Shown: positions 23,812 to 36,582 of the stretch, piece after piece
Layout of the letters: the number at the start of each line of letters is the position of its first letter
How positions within the stretch are numbered: position 1 is the stretch's first letter
Assembly (NCBI GenBank): GCA_035610365.1
Contig: CM069433.1
Location: 171,694,882 to 171,758,881 of the forward strand
Source: Aquatica leii
Taxonomy: Eukaryota; Arthropoda; Insecta; Coleoptera; Lampyridae
Reading direction: 5' to 3'
DNA length: 64,000 bases
Position numbers and translations under genes: made by a program
Notes under the pieces: generated by a model
The model's database searches: none
Seen by the model: only the letters and a program-made list of their open reading frames with translations
Told to the model about the DNA's origin: nothing

Positions 23812-24010
23812 AGACTTTTCTGAAAATTTTAGTGCCGTAAGCGACAAACATGGAGAGCGGTTTCACCAGAACGTTGTAACCATAAAAAATCAATACCAAA
23901 ATAAATGGAGTTTTAGTTGGGTTGATGGTTGCTGTTGGATCTGGGATGTCGCAGATACAAAATATCGTCGTAAAGCATCCGCAACAACATGTTGAAGTAT
24001 CATTAAGAAC
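23812..24010 (+). pseudogene. C-terminal fragment of the same transposase family as 5270-6941
   Basis: FSAVSDKHGERFHQNVV and YRRKAS match the end of the gene at 5270-6941 (DEHGERFNQDI ... YKRKAS) at the same spacing. It abuts the 3' tail of the non-LTR fragment. It shows that the 4667-7234 family has more than one copy in this region. Confidence 0.65.
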
Positions 24011-24386
24011 ATACACAGGGCAACCAAAATATGAGTAAAAGAGAAAATGAAAAGTAATTTTGTGTTTTCTAGTGTAATTTCACATAACGTATGACATGTT
24101 TTATCTACGTCACAAAAAAAAGATTGTATTTTTTCTGAGCTTTCAAGACGTAAAATTAATTTTAAACAAAATTTTGTTTAAACAGTACAGTTGTTGGTTC
24201 TGATAATTATGCTGTAGAAGTTTTTAAAATAGAAAACGATATCGTATACTTTACAAAATATTTAAATGCGTCGATGTTTGTTACCAAAAAAATCCCAAAA
24301 GCTTCTATTATAAGAACTTGGATCCTAGAATGCTACTTGGGATACACTCGTGCGTTTTAATCTTAGAAATATTGGTCTTTGAGGTA
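24011..24386. other. No recognisable feature
   Basis: About 375 bp between the transposase scrap and the hAT element; nothing assignable. Confidence 0.3.
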
Positions 24387-24451
24387 CAGGGGTACCCTAG
24401 TTTAGTATAATAAGACTACTGATTTTTTCAAGTAAGTTTCATTAAATCAGT

Positions 24452-24850
24452 AATTAAAAAAAACATTTTATCTAGCCGTCTAGAACGTTTATCTTATTAT
24501 TATGGTGTAAATAAACATTAAAACATATTTTAAATAAGCATTGAGTATAAACAAAGACGTGATTTACGCAATCAAGCATGTTTTGACAAAAACACGGAAA
24601 CTTGTAACAACCTGTTTGCAGAGTAAGTACACCGGGACACCGCAAACAAACAACAGCATCCAAGTTGTTGCGTGCTCGAAATCGAATCTTTAAAAGGCAT
24701 GGATAGTTCTTTTAATGTCTTATTGTTTTTGTGTGCTTCGTCAGTGATCCATACTCGTGCGTGACTGATGAAGCCATTAGTTTTATAACTTTCTATAAAT
24801 TGGATGAAAAAGTAATGTATTGAAATCGCAACAAATTGTGAATTCCAAAA
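24452..24850 (+). repeat. hAT 5' non-coding region, copy 2
   Basis: Direct repeat of 15452-15838 about 9 kb to the left, at an estimated 80-85 percent identity by eye, with small indels. One indel is an insertion after GATTTACG at about 24567. Confidence 0.85.
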
Positions 24851-26400
24851 TGTCTAACTAACTAAGAAGAAATATCGGCAGTACAATATTGAGTATTTGA
24901 AATATGGATTTACATCTACAACAAAACAATAATTATTAATTATTACCTATGTGTTTAATTTGTCAAAAAGTTTTTTTAAATGAAGCCTTCTAGGCTCCAA
25001 GAACATTTGAATAAAATACATGCTTATAAAACGGACAGAGATTTATCCTATTTTCCAGGACTTGAAAAAACATTTAAAACAGGCAACTCTATCAAACCTT
25101 TTTGCATCGTGTTCTAAACAAGAAGATGATGAACTTCGTGCTTCATATAATATTGCGTTATTAATGGCAAAAGCGAGAACACCACACACAATCGGTGAGA
25201 AATTAATTATGGCGCCAGAGAGGTAATCGAAACTGTTCTTCATCATAAGACACCATCAGGTATCATAAAAAAATTCCTTGGAGTAACAATACCGTGCAAA
25301 GAAGAATAGATGTTATGGGTAAAGACGTTGAACTATCATTATGTGATTACTTGAAAACTTCCAAATTTTCTATTCAACTCGATGAATCAACTTTACCAAA
25401 TAACAAAGCACTACTCTTGGCTCACGTCCGATTCATAAAAGAAGAAAAAATTGGCCAAAAGTTACTGGAAAAAATTTGAAAACCGATACTAAGGGAAAAT
25501 TCATATTTAATACCATGTATATTTTTTTCCAAGAGAAAGAAATTCCTATTCAAAATATTTTATCAGTTGCTACGTATCGTGCTGTAGCAATGACGGGGCG
25601 TCATAAGGGTTTCATAGTACATTTAAAACAAGCAGTACCTAATGTACTTGCTGTACATCGTGTTACTCATCGTCAACGGTTTGCAAAAAATCTTAATGAA
25701 CGGCTGCATACGTCTCTCTATTTACGTTATTAGAGCAGTCAACAAGATAAGCAATTCATTAAATGACAGATTATATGGGCAACTTTGTAGTAAAAATGAT
25801 GACTATAATCGCTTGCTGCTGCACTCAGAAATACGATGGCTTTCAAAAGGTGTTTGTCTGAATCGCTTTTTCAATCTATTTAACTTAGTACATGACTTTC
25901 TTGAAAACAGAGACGAGGAACTGCGCGGAAACTTGATTGCGTCCAAAAATGAAATCGTTTATTTGACAGACCTTTTTAAAATGTTTAATGATGTTAATTT
26001 ACAATTGCAAGGTGATGAGTTAAATTCAATTTAAAAAAAAATTATCTGCTTTTGTGGGAAAACTATCGGTAAAACAGTAAGACTTACTACTGCAAACACC
26101 TGGACGCTCATCATGCTGATTTTACAGAGGGATTCCAGGATATTTTAAATATGAATATACCAAGCTTAGTTTTAGACCCTTTCGCAGATACAACAGAATT
26201 ATCAAATTTAGAAGAACTCGTAGAACTCATAACTAATGAAAAATTAAAAGTAAAATTCAGAAATAGATACCAACAGTTTTGGCTTCAAAAATCAATATCA
26301 GCTATTCACCCTGGATTGTAGGTGCAGTAGTTAATTTACTGTCTACGAAAAGGAATAGATTGCAAATCACTGGTGGTGATTTACGACTGATGTGATAATT
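24850..26400 (+). pseudogene. hAT transposase (ZBED5/SCAND3-like), broken
   Basis: The ATG at 24850 follows the 5' repeat. Blocks in order: KKYRQYNIEYLKYGF then CLICQKVFLNEA, a BED-like start; SYFQDLKKHLKQATLSNLF; DDELRASYNIALLMAKA; TVQRRIDVMGKDVE; FSIQLDESTLPNNKALLLAH (first Asp region); MTGRHKGFIVHLKQAVPNVL; LLLHSEIRWLSKGVCLNRFF; KNEIVYLTDLFKMFNDVNLQ; and the dimerisation segment AVVNLLSTKRNRLQITGGDL. Each switch of frame (for example 25230, 25290, 25475, 25735, 26030) is a small indel. About 60 bp just before the dimerisation segment (near 26325) are deleted. The length and order match a nearly full-length member of the family. Confidence 0.85.
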
Positions 26401-26849
26401 GAAACCCGACATTAACAAATTGTTAAAACGCCACCAACCTCAACCATCGCATTGATATTTATGTTTCTTATTGAATTTTGTATTTTTATTATAATTTTTT
26501 TTACTAATTTTGATTAATCGTCTTGTCTTTGCCTTTGTGCAGTGCCCCAGTGCGGAATCCTCTAGCTTTGAGTATTGTCTTGAATTATTGTTGGTTAAGT
26601 GATAATTTTGTTCTAACTTTTTGGTCTAAATTAAATGTTAATATGTTTTTGTATTTTTAATTAACTAATAATCACACGACCCTTTGCCAAGACCACGAGA
26701 AAGAATTAATTTTTCATTTGTGATTATAATAGACAGACATAAAACTGGTATAATTGCCTATTATGTAAAAGGGTGCGTTGGATTTTTTTTCTTGTGAAGG
26801 GGGCGATAGTCTATAAAAAGTTGGAAACCTATGCATTAGACGATGCATG

Positions 26850-27060
26850 AGGAAGGTGATGAACCAAATACCATTAAATTGCCAGAAATAATAGAATTTT
26901 ATAATCCAACTAACGGAGGAGTATACATATTAAACCAGTTGTGTCACACTTATTCTACTGGTTCATTGTGATCTTTTTGTAGTTTGCTGAATTGTGTGAT
27001 ACAAAGCCTTAATCCTTTTACGTTGTTCTAACGCAAAGAATAAAGAAATTGTCACCAAAA
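26850..27060 (+). pseudogene. piggyBac transposase fragment
   Basis: LPEIIEFYNPTNGGVYILNQ followed by LCHTYST matches the third-aspartate region of piggyBac transposases (usual form I-x-F-Y-N-x-T-K-G-G-V-D-x-V-D). Here the two Asp positions are Tyr and Asn. It sits just outside the hAT right end and is a separate relic from the one at 7399-8293, being on the other strand with different residues. Confidence 0.65.
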
Positions 27061-29940
27061 AAAAAAAACTTGCATTAAACTGAATTACCACATAAGGAAA
27101 GTCGTTTCTGGACAACAACTTTGAGACGTGAAGTCTGGTAAACTATCCGTAATGTACTAGAAATTAAACCTAAATTACTGTACACAGTACATTCTGCGCT
27201 ATATGTAAAAACTTTATTTGTTTAGAACCTTAAAGAAAAATTTGTCCAACTAGTGCCGAATAATACACTTCTAGAGTTGTAATTTAAGTTGTCTATACGT
27301 TTTCTTTTAAATAAAGATTTTTTTTGCAAAATTTGCCAAATTAGAATAATACGTTGAAAAAATAATTGTAGCAATCCAGAATTAAAGAAAAATACAAAAT
27401 TTTATATCGAAGTCTCAGTTTTTGGAGTGTCAACAAATCCTTGACTGCAATAGAAAAATAAATCTTTAAATAAATGTTTGTACGTAAAACACACCTTTTT
27501 TGATATCTTATAAATATAATAAACAATTTATTTTAAAAAGTTACTACTTTCTAATAAGGGTTGCATTAAAGTCTATATAAATACAGACGACGTAACTCTT
27601 AAGTAAATGTACATGCATTGTAAAATTATAATTTTTCGTAAAATAATTATTTATCTAATATTTTTTTTACTTTTTATATTTATTTTGTACACAAGGTAAC
27701 CCTGTCCTCAGTAATTTACAAAAAAACAATTTAAATACGAGAGTAATAACAGAAGTACCGTTCTATTTGCCACATATACATCGTTTCTATGTCATTTTTT
27801 AATTTTATAATTTATAGTAAACTAAATCTGTAATAAAGCAAAAATGATTTCTTATACATGTCTACAATTACAAAAAATTAAAAATAGTATATGTATAATG
27901 AGTAAAGAATGGTTGTCATTGCCAACGAATATGAAAATTTACAACCGAGCTGAAGATGAGGCTGCAATTCATGACAGTTGGCAATGCACATTTCTTACAA
28001 ACTATACACTATACTTTTTCTACGACTATTACTTAAACAACACAAGAACAAATAACGCGAAAAATAAATAACCTAAATTTAAAAAAATGTGTTATTATTA
28101 TTTAATTCTTAAGTTATAGCTATTCAGTTACATGAAATTATAGTTAACCTCAAATCATTTACTACTTTAATTTTTTTAATACATAATTTTCTAGTTAAAT
28201 TTAATATAAGGAGCTGGATCAGTTTGAAAAATATTAATTATTTAGAAGATTTTTTTGCAGCAAGTAAATAAAAGAAATCTATTCATGACAAATACGATGT
28301 CGGTTTGACGTTTTTTTTTAGAAACTGCAACAGAATAGCTCGTGGTTGTGTCTTACAAAGCAAATAAAATAGACCTGTAATGGTTTAAAAAAAATTTGTG
28401 ATTAATGGATGTTGTTCTCAGCAATCAGGCTTTACGAACCAAACAAACAAAAAAAACTGCAGTTAAAGAATTTTTATTTTTTATTTATTTTATTTTTTTA
28501 TTATTTTAATATTTTTATAACATTTACGTTTAGAAAATTTAATTACGGATCTAATACGCTACAACAATCTTTATTACAATTCGTTTAAATATGAAAACAT
28601 TCTGATAAAAAATTGTTAACAAAACAATTGTATTGGAGTTTAACAATCTTGTTGTAGAAAAAAACAAGAAGTCAATTACAGAGATGATATATCGGTGATA
28701 TGGAGCTTTTGCTTATAATTACATTGAAATATAAAATTTTTTTGTGTATAAACCAGCTATTTGTTTTTATAATATTTATTTTCTAGTATTTATTGTAACG
28801 TAAATACAAAGTGCTTATCAATAAATGTTTAACAAACTAGCGACACTGTACAAATAGATGCACGAAGTATTTGTACAAGTCTTCAGAATTATGTTTTCAT
28901 AATTTAGTATCCTGTACGGTAATAGCTTAGACCTGTACCGAAATGACTTTGATCTGTTCGGAAATAAAATTAGTCAAAAAGAATGCACAACGTTGCCTAA
29001 CCGCAAATAAACATATAATGTATCGTTAGTCGTAGAAAAACTTCATTGTTTTATTTAATTTTTTTTATTAGTTGCAAAATTAAAATTAAGATTTTTATTC
29101 CAGTTCGTTTTTTACAGTAACGTATATATTATTTTTTTTTAATAATAAAAGCTTTTCAAATTTATTATTGCTATAAAGTGTTTTATTTCTAATTTCAAAT
29201 AATTTTAATTTTACTGAAAAGCGTTACCATCGCTACTTAAATTGAATTAACTTGAAAACAATTTTAAATTTTGTTACTAGCTATTACACTGATCAGTTAA
29301 TACGTTTAGCTGTTTACAGTTTATAGCACATGTCCCTTAATTTAATTTAACCGCTGGAAACATATTTTTATTGCATTAGACCTCTTTCATGCATTATATA
29401 AAACTATGATACGTAGTATCCCAAAATTTGCTTCAATTCAATTTACTAATTATATTTTTTTGTTTTTGTTTATTTTAATATTCAAATTAATAGTAATCGT
29501 AAAAATTTTATTTTTCAATTAAATTTGTATTTTTATATATTTAACTTACATATAATACATTTTTTTACAAAACACAGTTTGTAACCACTTATTTAACACT
29601 CTAATGTAACCATATAAAACATAATTATAAATAGTTTAATTATTTAATTACATTTTTTGGTTCTATAATAAATAATATCTTTAATAGTAAATCACACAAA
29701 GTAATAAACTAAAAATTATTATTTTATTTATAAGATTTTTAAAAGTATATTAATAATACATATATGTATTTCCAAAAATTTTTTATGATTAATTTATTTT
29801 AAGTAAACACTTACAAACAATTTTACATTTAAGTGAATCAGATAAATGAGTATATTAATAATAAATTGTTAATGGGATTCGTTGTTATTGGTCAATTTCT
29901 AATTTAATGAAATTACCAGTCCATCAATAATAAATGCGAT
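27061..29940. other. Gene-free AT-rich stretch
   Basis: One 75-codon ORF (27844-28071, plus) shows no motif. No RNA gene or repeat end was recognised. Confidence 0.4.
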
Positions 29941-30059
29941 AACTTCCAAAATGTGTTTTTTACATATGTTTTGAGCTTTAAAATAACAAAGCTCATCTTC
30001 AGAAAAGTCTACAACATATTTAAAACTTATAAAAAGTTAAGATTACAGAAATTTTTTAA

Positions 30060-30735
30060 CTTACATTTTTTTATGGAAAAATGTCAAATATTGTAACTAG
30101 ATAATTAAAAAATTATAAAATGAATTAGATATTATTTTTTATTTAGCTTACTAATGCTAATAAGATTCCTTTAGATATTATTTACAGTGTTTCACAAACA
30201 CTTATATAAACATTGTACTAAATCTTACACTAAATTAAAACCAATTTTAACAAATTCTACAAAAAAAAATTTTTTCTTAATTCTCAATGATAATAATTTC
30301 AATAAAAGTGGAGTTTACAAATTAATTTGTTCTTGTAACAAATTTTATATGTATGACGACACTAAGATCTTTTTAAACTAGACTTAATAATCATCTTAGA
30401 TATTTAAAAATAGTTTAAAATACATTAATAATCCAAATTCATTGAAATCTACATTTGCACAACATGTTTTGGATAATTGTCATATTCTTATTTTTTTAAT
30501 AACATCAATAACAAACAAACTCTTGAATTACTAGAATTGATTTATATTAAAATATCAAACAAAATTTTTTTGTTGAACGATCAAACCAATTTCAATTAAG
30601 ATTTTAAACTTAAATTTTCTTAGATTTGTTTCTAAATTGCTTCCCTTTTTTTAAATAATTTACATTTAATGTTTTGTAAAACTTACATTTTTTAATTATC
30701 TAGTTACAAATTGTCATATTTACTATTTAAAAGAA
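30060..30735 (+). mobile_element. Penelope-like element fragment with inverted flanks
   Basis: A GIY-YIG remnant (30187-30599) lies between two similar AT-rich segments in inverted orientation. The reverse complement of 30065-30115 and the segment 30675-30730 both contain TTTTTTAATTATCTAGTTACAA followed by a TTGTCATAT or TTTGACAT word. Penelope-like elements can be flanked by direct or inverted partial copies, which would explain this. Confidence 0.55.
30187..30599 (+). pseudogene. Penelope-like GIY-YIG endonuclease fragment
   Basis: SGVYKLICSCNKFYMYDDTK carries the GIY-like and YIG-like positions, with the YIGQT word mutated to YMYDD. After a stop at 30379-30381 the C-terminal tail appears in other frames, ending QTLELLELIYIKIS ... 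FLLNDQTNFN with a TAA at 30597-30599. The reverse transcriptase is missing upstream. Confidence 0.65.
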
Positions 30736-30989
30736 AAGTTAAAATAAAAAATTATTATAGTAACAAAATTAAGATAAGCAAAAATAAATATTACTTAAAT
30801 AAAATACAGCAAAATAGCGGACAACCTCAAAATATGTGGAACATTTAATCAATGGACATACGAATGAACAAAAAAGTATAATATTTAACGATGTAGAAAT
30901 CAGTAACTTAAAAAAAAATATTAAATACATTTAACAAATATTTTGTAAACAGCATTACTTACATAAATAATTCTAATAATAGTATACAC

Positions 30990-32090
30990 CAGCCCCCAGC
31001 AAACTTCAAAGAGACTCCAATATTGAAATCAATCTTAATTTCAAATTTAAGGAAGTAAATTTATCAGATCTGAAGAAAATTTTAAGTAATATTAAGCGAA
31101 AAGAAGGAACGGATCACATTACAGAACAAGTTATTACAGATGCATTGCCAGTAATTGGTAATGCAATGGTAGAGTTAATAAGAAAATCTTTAATACGCGG
31201 AAAGTTTCTTAAATGTTGGAAGTAATCATAAATCATACCTACACCAAAAATTTAAATACAAAAAGATGTGAAGAATTTTGACCGGTCAATATATTACCAG
31301 TGTATGAACACATATTAAAATTATTTGTTAAGGAACAATTACAGTGCTTTATGGAACAAAATAATATGATCAGTAAAAATAAATCAGGTTTTCGAAGTAA
31401 ACACTCGTATGAAACAGCACTAAATCTCGTGTTGACAAAATGGAAATCTGAAATTGACTTGGGTAATAGTGTAGTAGCAGAGTTCTTAGACTATAAAATA
31501 GCGTTTGGAACTATCGACAGAGAAAGGCTTATAAATAAGCTTTACCAGTATGGAATAAAAAACACCAAACTTAAATGGTTCAAAACTTACTTGGAATCTC
31601 GTACGCAGACCACATGTACCAAAATTACGAATCTGTACCAATTCAAAATAACTTAGGTGTACCTCAGGGATGATTTAAAACTTAATATTAAGTGCTTTCA
31701 TATTAATTTGTTTGCAGACGATACCCTTGTATCAATTACTGATAAAAATGTACATTCAGCTATTATAAAATTAAACTCAGAATTATAAATAATTGCAAAT
31801 TGGTTACAATCAAACAAATTAAAATTGAATGTGCTGAAAAGTAAGACATTGCTAGTAACCAATAACAATGTCAAAACAGAAAAAATAAAGATTGAAAATA
31901 TGAAATTAGAACAGGTTGAACAAATTAAATATTTAGGAGTAGTTATAGATCAAAATCTAAACTTTAGAAGCCATGTGAATTATGTAATAATAAAGTAGCA
32001 AGTCAGATTAGCATATTAGGAAGAATATGTAATAAATTGACAATTAATGCCAGAATTACTCTTTATAAAAATAAATTTACTATTTTAGAC
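30990..32090 (+). pseudogene. Non-LTR retrotransposon reverse transcriptase, 5'-truncated and internally deleted
   Basis: Motifs in order: LSDLKKILSNIKRKEGTDHI (about 31060), LPVYEHILKLFVKEQL and NKSGFRSKHSYETALNLVLT (31300-31450), EFLDYKIAFGTIDRERLINK (about 31480-31540, first catalytic Asp), LKWFKTYLESRTQ and LGVPQG (about 31655). A short deletion then leads directly to LFADDTLVSI (about 31710, the A-D-D catalytic box), and LEQVEQIKYLGVVIDQNLNF (about 31910-31965). This is the layout of jockey/CR1-like elements. Stops at several points and the missing endonuclease show that it is dead. Confidence 0.8.
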
Positions 32091-33689
32091 AATTAGTTTT
32101 TTTTTAAATAAAGTCTGAAATATTTTGTTAATTAATTTCAGACAAATAACTCTTAAGTTGATTATTTTGTAGTAATTGGCACTTCACTATCATGAAATAC
32201 TAACTGAAACGTTACCATAAAAAAATAAAATTAAATGGCGTCAAAATTTTGGGTGTTCGATCATTGTTGACGGCAATGTAAAAATGAGTGTCACAATGCA
32301 TTACCGTATAATTTTTTTGTAGGAAAATTGCAGTTGTACTATTTAACATGTAATGATTTTTTATAAAATATTTTTTTAAGTATTAAATTTAATAAATTCT
32401 GTGTAACTACCGTGAACAGTTTTTCTATTCTAAAAGCATTAAATAAATGCGAAAACGCTGTTTTGTTTTATTTTACACGCCTTATATTATTGGAAGGTAT
32501 CTAAAAGAAAAATTCAAGTAGAGACTACATTATACTTTCAAATTCATTTCAGTACTTGAAATCTTCTCTAGGGAGAATCTAAATAAATTGATTTTCTCAA
32601 CAGTAGTTTAAATATCAATATTCCAAGTGTCACGTAGTTCCAAAACAGTTTTTTCTTGCGTAATTATTTGTTGAATAGCATATGATGAAGGCACATTTTA
32701 ATACCATTAATTGCTTTGTACTTCCACAAATAATTAACAGTAAAACGCATTGCAAATTTGTAACATTGTAACGATATTGTGTTTGGAAATAAATTTGCAT
32801 GTACATATGTAGTGTACAACCCTATATGTAATAATAATAAACAACTCACGCACATGTAAAAGCACATATATGCATAAAACATATTTTTAAATTGATAAAT
32901 ACATTGTAAACTTTTTTTAGTAACATTTTTTGATTATCAAAAGTTTTAAATAACAAATGAAATTGCGTTATTAAAAAAACTATAATATATAATTACTAAT
33001 AAAAAAGATTATCAGTATTCTCAATAATTAAAAAAAAATTCTTTACATGTAATTTTTTTTGCAGAAATGGACTGCTCATAAATCAATATAAAAGTCAATT
33101 TGACGTTAAATGAGACAATCAAACGAACATAGTTATTGCACTTATATAAATGTACAAATTATACTAATACAAACTTTAAAATCCAATGCATACTGAAGAA
33201 ATTGGAAAAACTATTTTTAATGAACTATTTATACTTTGTAATTTAAAATTGTACGGTGTCCTCCAAGAGTCTATGTTTTATAACTCGGCAAGTAGTTTAA
33301 ATAACCAAACCTGGTTTTAGTTATAAGCCACTATATATAAATTTTCTTGTGAATCGATGTCAAACGTATATTATTTAATTTTTTAAGGTACTTAAAAATT
33401 GATAATTATTAAAATGTTACGATTATAAAATTGTAAACTAAATGCTTTAATTACATATAAAAGATTTTTAATAAAAAAAACTTGGACTATTAAATTTTAG
33501 TAAATTAACAAGTTGAACAAAGTTCTACTATGGGTTCACATTTTTTTCTTATAGTATAGCAACTCCTATTCACATAACACTACTAAACCTGGAAGCAATT
33601 ACACAAAAAAGCAAACGCAAGTTTTTTCTTGTTAAAAAAAATATTTTGCTAAGAATATTTAAAGCATTTTGCATACTTTGTTACGTTAC
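32091..33689. other. Gene-free AT-rich stretch
   Basis: No supportable coding or RNA feature. A 72-codon minus-strand ORF at 32664-32882 has no motif. Confidence 0.4.
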
Positions 33690-35335
33690 GCAAAAGATGA
33701 AATAATGACATTTGCCTGAAATAAAGTAACATAAACGAAGTTTTGCCGGTGCTCAGTGAAGACCGGGTGGGTTATATTCAAAATTTCGTGATTGTTTTGG
33801 AAAACTTGAACGAAAACAAAATCAAAAGTCAAAATCAAAGGGTGCCAGAAGGCCATTGAGCTTTACTTTTAATGGTCTTCTGGATTTTGCCAACCACAAG
33901 CCCGCTCCTGAAGGATACACTCTAAATGGACATAACGCAGAAGCCGACGGAATTAAAAGCTTGTTCACAATTTAACTATTTATTATTTATTTGAACAATA
34001 AAATTACTCAAAACAAAAAAATTAAACAAACAAAAGAACTATTTAAATTAACGCATAATAATAAAAAAAATAAAGTAAACATGAAAGTTCAAAAACAAAT
34101 TAAAGTAAATTGAATAATCGTATCGAAACAAACAACATTTTTAAAGAAATGAAACTAAAGTAAAATCTCAAAAAAAAAAATAGAAAGATCTTAATTAACG
34201 AAACCACGGCCGTGTGCGCATTAAATAAATATCGATTCAATACAAAATGAAATAAATTAATCTATTTTAAAAACACAATGAAAATTTTAATAATGAATTT
34301 TTCGGTTAACTTGAAACAAATTTTTAACACAACTAAATTTTGTCGCATAGTTTTGACAAATACGGACAATAATCATTTATTAAAAGCCAAAAAACCAAAG
34401 CTTTTAAGACACTTAAACGCGTAAATAAAATTCACAAACTTTAAGCAATCGGTACAAAATAAATACCTTAAATTGTCGTCGTCATAAATCCAGGAAAAAA
34501 ACTTATGGTTGGATCCTGGATTGCCAGATGTAATCAGGAAGAAACGTTGAAGGGTGCCTCTTCCTCAGAGGACTATGTACCGTCGGAAGGTTCTCAATAA
34601 CCGCCACCAAGGCAAAGATATAACCGCGTCGTACCACTCGACGAACACGGTTTTACATTACGTAAAATAAAACTGAAAGCGCGTGACATTCTTTTAAAAG
34701 CCGTAGATTTTACAAATTAGGAGAAACAAAACTCCACTAACTGCACTAAACATTCATATTTTCTGAATAGTACCTACTTCCATGGTGTTACTTCATCTAA
34801 AGGGGATGAATTTACCACCCTAAAACCAATTAACAAGCTATCTTATTAAAGCATTTCGACGACTGTTAACCGACTGGACTCAACTTCCTTCGCCAAAATC
34901 ACTTATATATATATATATAAGCTTATTTGACTACCATTTCCACAATGGCTGTGTTCGAAACTCTATGAAAAAAAACCATACCAACAAGAAGTGCAAATAG
35001 AATGCAAATAGATTAAATAACGTCACAAACGTAGTGTGGGACCACGGTGTTTATTTTTGCGTAAAAATATCAAATTGACAAAATGTCATATTTCATTACT
35101 ATCACAAAGATTAGTTGTTTAGAATTGGATCATAAAATAATGACTTAATTCCCACGCACAAAGCAACCAAGTACGACTGCACCGAGAATGCACTTTAAAC
35201 AAAGAACTTTTAAACCAACTTAAAATAAAGAAACTACTAATATAACTTTAATTACAGTTATCTCACGGAAGGGAAACATAAATTACCACTGGAATTTTGA
35301 TTGAACAAAGAAAAATTGTAACCGGCGTTGAAATT
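33690..35335 (+). repeat. Non-coding dispersed repeat, copy B
   Basis: The most continuous copy of the family also present at 9781-11128 (A) and in two halves on the minus strand (C: 47479-46502 and 36582-35420). Landmarks: CCTGAAATAAAGTAACATAAACG (33714), CCGGTGCTCAGTGAAGAC, CCACGGCCGTGTGCGCATTAA (34204), GACAAATACGGACAATAAT (34356), GTACCGTCGGAAGG (34571), ACCATTTCCACAATGGCTGTG (34933) and TTTTAAACCAACTTAAAATAAA (35209). It breaks off inside what would be the right terminal repeat, near 35335. No conserved ORF. Confidence 0.8.
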
Positions 35336-35419
35336 TAGTCGTGAATCTTTTATGTAAGACCCCGTATTCAGATTCATTTGGCTGAATTTTTTTCTATTTT
35401 AGCGATTGATTAGTTCTGT

Positions 35420-36582
35420 GTAACCATCGTTTAAAAACGATTGGTTGTTTGAGTAATTTTTGGTAACAGACACCGTATTTGGATTGACGCTATTCATTTA
35501 ATGTATTTTGAATTTGTTTTAATAGGATTTTAGATTGAGTTTAATAAGTTATTTTACGTTTTTAAATTCAAAGTTACAATTTAAATTGTTGATAAAGTTT
35601 TGTATTTTGTTACGCCGTGAATCATCTGATTTCGCGATTTTGTTTATTGAGTATTTCACTTGGTTTGTTGAGAATTCCAGTTGTAATTTATGTTTCCCTT
35701 CTGAGATATAATCGTAATTAAATATATTTTCGCCGTTTGTTTATTTTAAGTTGGTTCAAAAGTTCTTTGTTCAAGTGCATTCTCAGTACAGTCGTACTTT
35801 GATTTCTTTGTGTCAATCGTTTAGATTACGTGGAAAAATTAAGTCATTATCTTAATTTATTAGGCAGTTTAAATTCTTGTAATATAATATTTTGTCAATT
35901 TGACATTTTCACGTAGAAGCGAAATGCCGTGTCTAAACGCTATGAATATGACGTAATGGGGACTGATTGCCTCCTTATCGCACTTCTTAATGAGATTGTT
36001 TTCTTTCTTGAAGTTTCGAACACAGCCTTTGTGGAAAGGGTAGTCGAAAAAGTTGATATATAGATGTGATTTTGGTAAATGAGGAGAGTCGGAAGTTAGT
36101 TGGTTGACAGTCGTTTAAAATGTAGTTATCGCGGGTGATAATTCACCTTTCCTAATAGTAGATGTAGAGTTACCGCGGAAGTAAATGAAAATGGTTCAGT
36201 GATTCTTTAAGTAGAAAACAAAACTTTCCTTTTCGTAATTACGGTTCATTGAGATCACTGTTTTCTGAATTAATTTACCATGTATCGTCAAGTGAATTTG
36301 TGCGTGAGTTTGTTTCGCATTCTCATCTCTTTCGCCTTGGGGGCGGATCAATAATAAATCTTCCGTTGGTAAATTACTCCTCTGGATTTGGTACCCTATC
36401 GAGGTTCCGGACGACGACAGCTGGCCTACTCTAACCAAAAGCACGACTTCAAACAATTTAAAGTATTTATTTTGCACCATCTATTGAAATGTGAAATTTT
36501 TGTTTACGCGATTAAGTGTTGAAAGCTTTGAATTTCAAGTAAAATTTACAAATGTCTCGAATTGAAACAAAACCAATAAGGT
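35420..36582 (-). repeat. Dispersed repeat copy C, distal half with terminal inverted repeat
   Basis: Reading the minus strand from 36582 to 35667 reproduces copy B from about 34380 to 35306. Bases 35420-35640 then form a terminal inverted repeat whose partner is 47250-47479 (outer end GTAACC(A/G)T(C/T)GTTTAAA or a close variant). The half stops at 36582, the border of the 36583-46499 transposon, and resumes at 46502. Confidence 0.8.

Larger units (their letters stand above)
24387..26835 (+). mobile_element. hAT DNA transposon, full-span but inactive (copy 2)
   Basis: The 5' non-coding region (shared with 15395-15838) leads into a broken transposase. The right end at about 26795-26835 reads GGGGGCGATAGTCTATAAAAAGT then TGGAAACC, the reverse complement of the GGTTTCC...AGACTATCGCCCCC end typical of ZBED5/SCAND3-like hAT elements. 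The outermost bases and an 8-bp target duplication could not be fixed. Confidence 0.7.
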
